A stretch of 64,000 nt of DNA, taken from NCBI GenBank assembly GCA_947303085.1, contig CAMYXP010000001.1:124001-188000 (forward strand). Direction: 5' to 3'. Below are positions 29,969-37,585 of the stretch, piece by piece. The position numbers and the translations under genes are program-made. The notes beneath the pieces are model-generated. The model saw only the letters and a program-made list of their open reading frames with translations, was not told where the DNA came from and ran no database searches. This DNA comes from an uncultured Bacteroidales bacterium. GTDB lineage: Bacteria; Bacteroidota; Bacteroidia; Bacteroidales; F082. Every line of letters begins with the position of its first letter. The stretch's first letter is position 1.

Positions 29969-30361
29969 ATGGCATCAATATTTTCAAGAATAGTGGCAGG
30001 TGAGATTCCTTGCTATAAAATCGCTGAAAACGACAAGTTTTTCGCGTTCTTCGACATAAGTCCGCTCGTTCCGGGTCACACTTTGGTGATTCCTAAGAAA
30101 GAAGAAGACTACATCTTCGATATTTCTGACGAGGATTTGGCAGAAATGATTGTCTTCGCTAAGAAAATAGCCAAGGCTATTAAGAAGGCCATCCCATGCA
30201 AGAAAGTTGGCGTGGCGGTGATAGGACTTGAGGTGCCTCACGCACATATCCACCTCGTGCCGATGCAGAAAGAGGGCGACCTCGACTTCCGGCGCGAGAA
30301 AATGCATCCGACAGAGGAGCAGTTTAAAGAATGGCAGAAAAAAATCGTTGAGAATCTGTAA
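29969..30361 (+). CDS. HIT family nucleotide hydrolase/transferase (Hint-like)
   Basis: 130 aa. FSRIVAGEIPCYKIAEND at the N-terminus and the catalytic histidine triad in EVPHAHIHLVPM (HxHxH). Such proteins hydrolyse phosphoramidates of purine nucleotides such as AMP-NH2 or AMP-lysine. Coupled to greA (2-nt gap) and to the methyltransferase, an order seen often in Bacteroidota. Confidence 0.95.
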   Translation: MASIFSRIVAGEIPCYKIAENDKFFAFFDISPLVPGHTLVIPKKEEDYIFDISDEDLAEMIVFAKKIAKAIKKAIPCKKVGVAVIGLEVPHAHIHLVPMQKEGDLDFRREKMHPTEEQFKEWQKKIVENL

Positions 30362-30363
30362 AG

Positions 30364-31551
30364 ATGAGCGAGTCTTATAAAATGGTTGCCAAGACTATGG
30401 CGGGGTTGGAGAACGTCCTCGCCGAGGAGTTGACGGCCATTGGAGCACAGAATGTTGAGGTGTTGTACCGCGCCGTGAGCTTTGAAGGCGACAAGGCGCT
30501 AATGTACAAGGCTAACTATTGCTGTCGCACGGCTTTGAGGATTTTGAAGCCTATAACGAGTTTTGTGGCACGCAACGAGCTGGCGTTGTACAACAACATC
30601 TTCAAGATTCAGTGGCATGAAATCTTTAACATCAACGAGACGTTCGCCATCGACGCGGTGACGAGCGGAAATTATTTTACACATTCGCAATATGCGGCGT
30701 TGAAGGTGAAAGATGCCATAGCCGACGAGTTCCGCCAACACTTCGGAGCACGTCCGTCGGTGGATGTCGAGAATCCTGACTTGAGAATCAACGTACATAT
30801 TGAGAATGAGAAAGTTACGCTGTCATTCGACAGCTCGGGCGAGTCGTTGCACAAACGCGGCTACAGAAAATCGGTCGACAAGGCGCCTATCAACGAGGTG
30901 CTGGCGGCAGGATTGATAAAACTCACGGGCTGGCAGTACGACTGCAACTTCGTCGACTGCATGTGCGGTTCTGGCACTATCCCGATTGAGGCTGCGATGC
31001 AGGCGATGGGTATACCGGCAGGATTTTTCCGCAAGAAATGGGGATTCATGACATGGCACGACTTTGACAAGGAGTTGTGGCAGAACGTGGTGCTGGATGC
31101 TGGTGCTGAGATGGAAGACTTTGATTATGAGATACTTGCATCTGACCGTTCGGCAAAGGCTGTGGAGATTGCAAGAGCAAATATCGAGAATGCGCATCTG
31201 CATCATGACATAAAAATCAGCAAACAAGACATGTTTGAGATGGTGCCACCAGAAGGCGGCGGCATCATGATTATAAACCCACCATACGGTGAGCGTTTGG
31301 AAGAGAAAGACATTATTAACCTTTACAAAGGCATTGGCGACGCTTTGAAGAAGAATTTCAAGGGATTCCAGGCATGGATCATCAGCTCTAACAAAGACGC
31401 GCTGAAGCTCATCGGGTTGAAGCCTTCGAAAAAAATCGATGTTTATAACGGACCGCTCGAGTGCAAGTTCGAGAAGTTTGAGATTTTTGAGGGAAGTTAT
31501 AAAGACATGAAGAGAGATTCCGAGCACGAAGTGCGAGGAATCTCATTGTAA
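30364..31551 (+). CDS. THUMP-domain 23S rRNA guanine-N2 methyltransferase (RlmL N-half type)
   Basis: 395 aa. Ferredoxin-like/THUMP N-terminal domain (about 1-155) with AKTMAGLENVLAEEL, then a Rossmann methyltransferase: FVDCMCGSGTIPIEAAM (SAM motif I) and MIINPPYGERL (catalytic NPPY). By family it methylates N2 of a guanine in 23S rRNA (RlmL first domain, G2445 in E. coli numbering). The last 13 or so residues (RDSEHEVRGISL) are encoded by a REP-like hairpin (31514-31544) directly before the stop, so the C-terminus is not native to the family. Confidence 0.92.
   Translation: MSESYKMVAKTMAGLENVLAEELTAIGAQNVEVLYRAVSFEGDKALMYKANYCCRTALRILKPITSFVARNELALYNNIFKIQWHEIFNINETFAIDAVTSGNYFTHSQYAALKVKDAIADEFRQHFGARPSVDVENPDLRINVHIENEKVTLSFDSSGESLHKRGYRKSVDKAPINEVLAAGLIKLTGWQYDCNFVDCMCGSGTIPIEAAMQAMGIPAGFFRKKWGFMTWHDFDKELWQNVVLDAGAEMEDFDYEILASDRSAKAVEIARANIENAHLHHDIKISKQDMFEMVPPEGGGIMIINPPYGERLEEKDIINLYKGIGDALKKNFKGFQAWIISSNKDALKLIGLKPSKKIDVYNGPLECKFEKFEIFEGSYKDMKRDSEHEVRGISL
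31514..31544 (+). repeat. REP-like hairpin forming the C-terminus of the methyltransferase
   Basis: GAGATTCCGAGCAC, loop GAA, GTGCGAGGAATCTC: 14-bp arms with two central mismatches. It matches the GAGATTCCTCG...CTCGGAAT type found at 53952-53980 and 54487-54517. Entirely within the coding frame, ending 4 nt before the TAA. Confidence 0.8.
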
Positions 31552-31569
31552 ATTTTTTTCAAAAATTTC

Positions 31570-31600
31570 TTGTTTTTGTAAAAACACCTTTTTAATTTTG
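31570..31600 (+). promoter_or_regulatory. Promoter of the fused oxidoreductase gene
   Basis: TTG (31570-31572), 20 bp, TAATTTTG (31593-31600): a full match to the Bacteroidota promoter. The ATG is 28 nt downstream. Confidence 0.6.
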
Positions 31601-31627
31601 CATTTCTAATTTGCAAAATTGAAAAGC

Positions 31628-34600
31628 ATGTACAAAATAACCAAACATCCTATTCTTGACATCGCCGATGGCGAAAAAGTAGAGTTTATTTATGATGGTA
31701 AAAAAGTGGTAGGCCAGAAGGGTTACACCATTGCAGCTGCCTTGCATCAGGCGGGATTCCCTGTTCACAGCCACAGTCTCGACGGCCGTAACAGAAGTTT
31801 GAACTGCGGCATCGGAAAGTGCGGTGCCTGCGAGATGCTTGTCGACGGCAAGATTCGCCGTATCTGCATCACTTTGGTCGACGGAGTGAAGGAAGTGAAG
31901 CCTATCAACAACGAAGCCAACGTGCTTCCTGAGACTAAGGAACTGCAGCCGCGCGAGGTAAAGGTTTACAAGACTCAGGTCGCTATCATCGGAGCGGGAC
32001 CTGCTGGACTTGCTTGCCGCGAACAGCTGAATACGCTGGGCATCAGCAACGTTGTTGTTGACAGCAACGCAAAGATTGGCGGTCAGTTTAATATGCAGAC
32101 GCACCAGTTCTTCTTCTTCGAGAAAGAGCAGAAATTCGGTGGCATGCGTGGTTTTGACATTGCGAAGACATTGGCTGGCGACAACCACGAAGGCATTTTG
32201 CTGAATTATGTCGTTTGGGATTTGCTTGAAGGTAAACGCATCGCTATCAAGAACATAGTGACAGGCGAGGTTGCGTATGTCGACGCTGAGCATCTTGTTG
32301 TCGCGACAGGAGCTGTGCCGTTCATGCCGACATTTGAAAACGATGACCTTCCAGGAGTTTATACCGCTGCTGTGTTCCAGAAGATGATGAACCAGGAGCA
32401 CACGCTTCTTGGCAAGAAAGTGCTGACAGTTGGAGCAGGAAACATTGGTTATTTGACATCATATCAGGGAATGCAGGCAGGTGCCACCATCAAGGCTATC
32501 ATCGAAGGTATGGATCATGAAGGCGGTTTCCCTGTACAGGCAAACCGTGTGCGCCGACTTGGTATCCCGATTATGACATCGCATATTCTGTTGAAGGCTA
32601 TCCCGAACAAAGACCATACCGGCGTTGTGGGCGCTGTCATCGCGAAATGCGAGAATTTCAAGCCGATTCCAGGTACTGAGCAGGTCATAGATGACATTGA
32701 TATCATCAATATCTGCACAGGTTTGATTCCTGACAGCCAGCTGCTGGTGAAGGGACGCGAGGTGTTTGGTTTGAACACATACGGTGCAGGTGATGCCATC
32801 CGTATTGGTGAAGGCACAAGCGCTGTTTTGAGAGGTAAGCAAGTCGCTTTCGAGGTGGCACAGAACATGGCTATGCGCTTCAATTACGATGAATATCTCG
32901 AGGTTTCGAAGCAATATATCGAATCGCAGCAGCACCCAATCAGAGTGTTGCAAGAACCTAACAAGCCGACGGCAGAGAGAATGGTCGCGAAACCGTTCGT
33001 CATTGCCGACTGTGTTTACGGATTTGCTTGCAACCCATGCTCGTTCAGCTGTCCGCAAGGCGCAATCACTAAGTCGAGTACAAACACGGTGCCGGTGATT
33101 GATTACGACAAGTGCATCGGCTGCATGAACTGTGTGAACCACTGCCCAGGCTTGGCAATCTTCGGTTACGACATGAAGAAGAATACTTTGTTCCTGCCAG
33201 TTGAATATGAAGTAAACGAAGGTGTTGAGGTGTTCTTGGTCGATGATAACGGCAAGAAAGTGGGTGAGGGCGTTGTTGAAAAGGTTCTCAAGAAGAACAA
33301 CAAGACCAATGTCGCCCGCGTCATTGCAAAGAATGTGGAAGGCGAGAAACTGGTCGAGGCTCGCGGATTTATTGTAAAAGAAAATTATCCGAAACCAATA
33401 GATTTCAAGCCGTTGAAGGCTGTCGAATCAGAGACATACGTCTGCCACTGCGAAGATATCAAATTAGATAAAGTGTTGAGCGTCATCGGTGACCGCAAGA
33501 CCATCTCTGTTGACGAGTTGAAGCACATCACACGTATGGGTATGGGTCCATGCCGTGGAAAGCGTTGTATCCCACGTGCACGTCAGATCTTGCGCACATA
33601 CGGTATTGAGTTGGTTGGCGACGCCACACCGCGTGCTCCTCTTTCAAATCAGGTGAGCCTTGATGACTTGTACAATCCGAAGACCAAGGAAACATTCGTG
33701 TTCCCGAAGATGAACGACGTAAAGAAAGAGAAGGTCGAGGTGTTCATCGCCGGTGGCGGTATCGCTGGTAGTGCTTTGTTCCGTTACTTCTCAGAAGCCG
33801 GCAAGAAGCCTGTGATGATCAACTACAGTCGTGGTGCTTCATGGCGTTGCATCGGTGGTGGCCGTCCGGCGTTCTCGAATCCGGATATCGCTGATATCGC
33901 GGTGCACAACCACGAGATCTTCAAGAATATGCAAAAGGTGCACAACATCAACTACCACTTGACACATTATGTCAACTTGGTGCATGATGAGGCTACCTAC
34001 AAGTCACTCGACGCATCACGCGCATGGAGCGATGCATATATGATCGACCGCAAGGACTTCAAGAAAGAGATTTCACCGTTGTGGGACGATAAAAAAGACA
34101 CTTACAGCCATGCTTTGATTACCCGTGACTGCTGGCAGGCGACACCTGGTAGAGTTATCGACTATATCAGAGGCATCGGTGTGCAGGATGGCGGTCGCTA
34201 CTTTGAAGACTGCGAGTTGTTGCATGTGCAGAAGGTCGGTGGACACTATGTAACCTTGGTGCGCACTCATGAAGGCAAATATGTTGAATACACCTGCGAC
34301 CACTTCGTCAATGCAATGGGATGGGGTGCCGAGAAGTTTAACGATATGCTCGGATTAGACACAGGTCTCTATCCTGTAAAGCATCAGGCGTTCATCACAC
34401 GCCGTCTGCCGATGATGGGACCAAACGGAGGCCCGCTCGATATGATTATCGACCGTCGTCACTACAAAGGCTTCAGCGCTGTTTACGGACAGCAGTGGGC
34501 GCACACAGGTCAGATTATCGGTTGCGCAAGCCCTGACACCGACGCTTACGAGGCTCGTCAGAACATCAAGTATAACAGCAAGGAGTTCTTGGAGATTGTA

Positions 34601-34858
34601 TCCGAAGTCTTTGCAGAGTGGATCCCGAACCTCGGCGAGGTCAGCTTCTTGGCATGCTGGGCTGGACGTTACACCGAGCCGCGTTACATCGTCGACCCGG
34701 AGGTCGGTCTGTTGACAGGTCTGCGTGGCCATGGCTTCATGCTTGGTCAGTATCTGGCGAAGATTTATGTCGACAAATATCTCGGCAAGCCGGTTCCAGG
34801 ATATATGGAAGACCTTAAGATTACAGGTAAGGGCTTGAGCGAGAACGCGTTTAAGTAA
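31628..34858 (+). CDS. Five-module iron-sulfur flavoprotein: Fd-2Fe2S / FAD-NAD / 2x4Fe4S / BFD / DAO amine dehydrogenase
   Basis: 1076 aa from ATG 31628 (a TTG 9 nt upstream is rejected). In order: plant-type 2Fe-2S ferredoxin (about 15-95; Cys 60, 65, 68, 80 in LNCGIGKCGACEM...RRIC); pyridine-nucleotide-disulfide-type oxidoreductase (about 115-440; GAGPAG at 122, KVLTVGAGNIG, NTYGAGDAIRIGEGTS); two 4Fe-4S motifs (about 461-505; CVYGFACNPCSFSCP, CIGCMNCVNHCP); BFD-like 2Fe-2S (about 604-650; CHCEDI, GPCRGKRC); DAO domain (about 705-1050; FIAGGGIAGSALFRYF, GASWRCIGGGRP). The same parts occur as separate subunits in HcnABC cyanide synthase, opine/D-hydroxyproline and archaeal proline dehydrogenases. 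It should oxidise an amine or imino acid and pass electrons through Fe-S to the second flavin. Substrate unknown. Cytosolic, no signal peptide. Confidence 0.85.
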   Translation: MYKITKHPILDIADGEKVEFIYDGKKVVGQKGYTIAAALHQAGFPVHSHSLDGRNRSLNCGIGKCGACEMLVDGKIRRICITLVDGVKEVKPINNEANVLPETKELQPREVKVYKTQVAIIGAGPAGLACREQLNTLGISNVVVDSNAKIGGQFNMQTHQFFFFEKEQKFGGMRGFDIAKTLAGDNHEGILLNYVVWDLLEGKRIAIKNIVTGEVAYVDAEHLVVATGAVPFMPTFENDDLPGVYTAAVFQKMMNQEHTLLGKKVLTVGAGNIGYLTSYQGMQAGATIKAIIEGMDHEGGFPVQANRVRRLGIPIMTSHILLKAIPNKDHTGVVGAVIAKCENFKPIPGTEQVIDDIDIINICTGLIPDSQLLVKGREVFGLNTYGAGDAIRIGEGTSAVLRGKQVAFEVAQNMAMRFNYDEYLEVSKQYIESQQHPIRVLQEPNKPTAERMVAKPFVIADCVYGFACNPCSFSCPQGAITKSSTNTVPVIDYDKCIGCMNCVNHCPGLAIFGYDMKKNTLFLPVEYEVNEGVEVFLVDDNGKKVGEGVVEKVLKKNNKTNVARVIAKNVEGEKLVEARGFIVKENYPKPIDFKPLKAVESETYVCHCEDIKLDKVLSVIGDRKTISVDELKHITRMGMGPCRGKRCIPRARQILRTYGIELVGDATPRAPLSNQVSLDDLYNPKTKETFVFPKMNDVKKEKVEVFIAGGGIAGSALFRYFSEAGKKPVMINYSRGASWRCIGGGRPAFSNPDIADIAVHNHEIFKNMQKVHNINYHLTHYVNLVHDEATYKSLDASRAWSDAYMIDRKDFKKEISPLWDDKKDTYSHALITRDCWQATPGRVIDYIRGIGVQDGGRYFEDCELLHVQKVGGHYVTLVRTHEGKYVEYTCDHFVNAMGWGAEKFNDMLGLDTGLYPVKHQAFITRRLPMMGPNGGPLDMIIDRRHYKGFSAVYGQQWAHTGQIIGCASPDTDAYEARQNIKYNSKEFLEIVSEVFAEWIPNLGEVSFLACWAGRYTEPRYIVDPEVGLLTGLRGHGFMLGQYLAKIYVDKYLGKPVPGYMEDLKITGKGLSENAFK

Positions 34859-34861
34859 TTG

Positions 34862-36415
34862 ATGAACAAAGTATATAGAATCCTTTTCGCATTATCTTTG
34901 GTGTTTCTTTTGATGAGTTGCAATAATTCAAAGAAAGAAACACCACAAGGTTTCGTGTACCTCGAAGGCGGCATCTTCAAAGTCGATGGCGAGAATTTTT
35001 TCCCTTTGATGTTGAATTATCGTGTGGATTATCGTGAAATAGGTGATGATATTGTGGCATCACCTACCATTTATTATGAGAATGTGAATGCCTATGAATC
35101 GGATGATAAAGCTGAACTATTAAAGCAGATGGCAGCTCATTTTGAACTCATCAAATCATTGGGTTTCAATTCTTTGAGGATAATGGCGGATGTGATAAGA
35201 GAAGATGAAAACGGAAAATATTACCACACGCCAGGCGGTAATTTTTATCTTCAAGGCAAGACTGAAAAATTTATCGAGAGCATTAATGATGTGGTTATGT
35301 TGGCGGATTCATACGGTTTGAAGGTGATGCTCCTTTTGAAGCCTGCGATGGATGAGGAACTGAAGAATCTCAATATAGCTATCTTTAAGCGATTTGCTGA
35401 CAATCCTACAATTTTCGCTTACGATTTAATGAATGAGCCGTTATATTTTGACACCGATTCGAATCGTAAGAAAGAAGATGCTGACGCTATTGTCAAAAAA
35501 TGGAGAAAATTAATCAGAAAATATGCTCCGAACCAACTGTTTACGATAGGCTTTTCAGAGCCGATTGAGGTTTTTGAATGGGACCCGTCGCTACTTCCAG
35601 TCGATTTTGTGCAGATTCACACTTATCATCCTTTGCGCATTCCGAATGAGATATGGTGGTATAGTCATTATGTGGGTAAGCCGTGGATGATTGGCGAGAC
35701 ATCGCTTCCTGCTGATAATGACGAAGTTAGTTATGATCTTCAGGCACGTTTTGTTGAGCAGGCTTATCAATATACAATTGATTGCGGCGGCATTGGCTTC
35801 GGTTGGTGGGAGTTTCAGGATTATATCAATGCCAATATGAATTTTGAGGCAAATTATCCTGGGCTGCTTAATCATGAGGAAGTTACAGTGACTAATAGCG
35901 GTCGTGAAGTCATTGGAACTATGAAACCTGCGGCGTATGAGTTTGTAAAGATGCATCAGATGGAGCCGAAAAGTCCAATGAGACCTGATAATTACTTCAA
36001 CATGCTCGGCTATGAGAATTTTGTCATTAGAGGTAGGATAATGTGCGACAAAAAGCCTGTTGAAGGAGCTGTTATCAGAGGCTGGAACGATAATTGGCAT
36101 GTCGGAATGAACACATATTCTGATGAAAACGGCAATTTTACGCTATATAGCAACGATAAAAACGTTCATTTTGAAATATCGGCACCAGGTTTGTCGAAAG
36201 TGAAGTTTGACAACTACGAGTTGACATACCAAAGTGTGGATGGCGGTGAATGTGACTTCTCAAACCTGCAAAATGTTGATCTTGAATATCAAAAGATATC
36301 TTATTTTCCGTTATTGGCAAACGACACAATGGTGTTTGAGTTTAAGCCGGGATTGTTCGACAAGGCTCAATTTGAAGCCTATTTGGGTGTGATAGAACTG
36401 AAAAAAATCAAATAA
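34862..36415 (+). CDS. Lipoprotein GH5-like glycosidase with C-terminal carboxypeptidase-regulatory-like domain
   Basis: 517 aa from ATG 34862. Lipobox FLLMSC (Cys about 20). Barrel domain (about 35-370) with FNSLRIMADVIRED, the acid/base Glu in FAYDLMNEPLYF and the likely nucleophile Glu in KPWMIGETSLPAD, plus GIGFGWWEFQDY: clan GH-A, closest to GH5-type mannanases/cellulases. A C-terminal beta domain (NFVIRGRIMCDKKPVEGAVI ... NGNFTLYSND) resembles CarboxypepD_reg. Anchored glycosidase facing the periplasm or surface; substrate not predictable. Starts 3 nt after the oxidoreductase stop, yet base composition turns A/T-rich from here on, unlike the gene upstream. Confidence 0.8.
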   Translation: MNKVYRILFALSLVFLLMSCNNSKKETPQGFVYLEGGIFKVDGENFFPLMLNYRVDYREIGDDIVASPTIYYENVNAYESDDKAELLKQMAAHFELIKSLGFNSLRIMADVIREDENGKYYHTPGGNFYLQGKTEKFIESINDVVMLADSYGLKVMLLLKPAMDEELKNLNIAIFKRFADNPTIFAYDLMNEPLYFDTDSNRKKEDADAIVKKWRKLIRKYAPNQLFTIGFSEPIEVFEWDPSLLPVDFVQIHTYHPLRIPNEIWWYSHYVGKPWMIGETSLPADNDEVSYDLQARFVEQAYQYTIDCGGIGFGWWEFQDYINANMNFEANYPGLLNHEEVTVTNSGREVIGTMKPAAYEFVKMHQMEPKSPMRPDNYFNMLGYENFVIRGRIMCDKKPVEGAVIRGWNDNWHVGMNTYSDENGNFTLYSNDKNVHFEISAPGLSKVKFDNYELTYQSVDGGECDFSNLQNVDLEYQKISYFPLLANDTMVFEFKPGLFDKAQFEAYLGVIELKKIK

Positions 36416-36416
36416 A

Positions 36417-37499
36417 TCACTTTTTTGTCATCAATTCATGTAGTTTCATTGCTGGTATAGCAATTATCAAGACTTCAATTAAGAAAGCAATTGCGAGTCC
36501 TAATTCTACAAAGACATTATGATAATTCCCCGCCAAATAAACAAATTGCCAACGGAAAAGTCCATGCGTAGCAAATAAAACCATTGAATATTTTCCAAAT
36601 ACCGATAGTGCGTTTTTGATGATTCTCAATCTTAATTCCTTGTTAATCAATAAGATTGCAATGTAAATAAAAATATATGTTATGCTGATGAAGGTCAAAG
36701 GGTAGAATGCCAGATAGAAATTTCCCAATATAAAAGCAACCAAAGCTAAAATGAAACACCAGATATTACCTTCAAGTTTCTTGTTTTTAGCAAGAATAAT
36801 GCCGAGACAAAACTCGGGGAAATGACCGATGGTATTTTGCATAAGAAAAACGTCTTTAGGCATATCTATTACATAAATACTCAAATATATGGCGGCGTAT
36901 GATATGATTGAAATTGTTAGAAATGCTTTGAAGCCGTGTTTTTCGATAATTTTGAAAAGCAGGGGGAATAAAATATACAGTTGAACAATAAGCCCGAAGA
37001 ACCACCATGGACCATCCAAACTCATGCCTTCGTTGGGGATAAAAGTATGGATGAAAAACAGTTTGTAGAGCATGCTTATAAGCTCGTCTCGAGTAGGTAA
37101 AGTATAGTAAAGCGAAATTCTTGTAAAAAAGAAATAAATGAAAGAGATAAGTAAAAGGGGATATATTTTTTTGAGACGGTGAACAATGAAATTACCCCAT
37201 GATACTGGTGCTTTCATAAATGATTTTGCCAATCCGTATCCGCTTAGAAATATGAAAATCTCAACACCATAATGACCGAGATAACTGAATATGATATTTA
37301 TGAACTCTTGAGGTGAATCGGCGAGACTGCTAAAAAAAACGTGAATGTTGCCGCTGCTGAAACTGAACTCGTTTTCCATGCTGTTCATGGGATTCATCCA
37401 ATGAAACAGGTTGTGAAGCATGATGCAGAGAATCGCGACGCCTTTGATGATTTGTGTCTGATTCTTTGAAAACGAATCTGTATAGATGGTGTTAGTCAT
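36417..37499 (-). CDS. Membrane acyltransferase family 3 (OafA/WecH-like)
   Basis: 360 aa from ATG 37499. About ten hydrophobic helices. Acyltransferase_3 hallmarks: KGVAILCIMLHNLFHW near the start (catalytic His), YGVEIFIFLSGYGLAKSF, FIVHRLKKIYPLLLISF and GPWWFFGLIVQLYILFPLL. These enzymes transfer acetyl or other acyl groups from the cytoplasm to a carbohydrate on the far side of the membrane. Divergent from the LtaS-like gene and end-to-end with the GH5-like gene. A/T-rich. Acceptor unknown. Confidence 0.88.
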   Translation of the reverse strand: MTNTIYTDSFSKNQTQIIKGVAILCIMLHNLFHWMNPMNSMENEFSFSSGNIHVFFSSLADSPQEFINIIFSYLGHYGVEIFIFLSGYGLAKSFMKAPVSWGNFIVHRLKKIYPLLLISFIYFFFTRISLYYTLPTRDELISMLYKLFFIHTFIPNEGMSLDGPWWFFGLIVQLYILFPLLFKIIEKHGFKAFLTISIISYAAIYLSIYVIDMPKDVFLMQNTIGHFPEFCLGIILAKNKKLEGNIWCFILALVAFILGNFYLAFYPLTFISITYIFIYIAILLINKELRLRIIKNALSVFGKYSMVLFATHGLFRWQFVYLAGNYHNVFVELGLAIAFLIEVLIIAIPAMKLHELMTKK

Positions 37500-37521
37500 A
37501 CTTGTGTCGGTGTAATATGTG

Positions 37522-37569
37522 CAAAAATAACTAAAAAACGGAAGCGTTTCGATATTTTTTGTAATTTTG
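37522..37569. promoter_or_regulatory. Divergent -7 boxes, acyltransferase / LtaS-like gene
   Basis: Minus strand TATTTTTG (37522-37529) lies 22 nt before the acyltransferase ATG; plus strand TAATTTTG (37562-37569) lies 16 nt before the LtaS-like ATG. Both match TAnnTTTG; -33 elements are weak. Confidence 0.45.
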
Positions 37570-37585
37570 TAAATAAAAATTTGCA

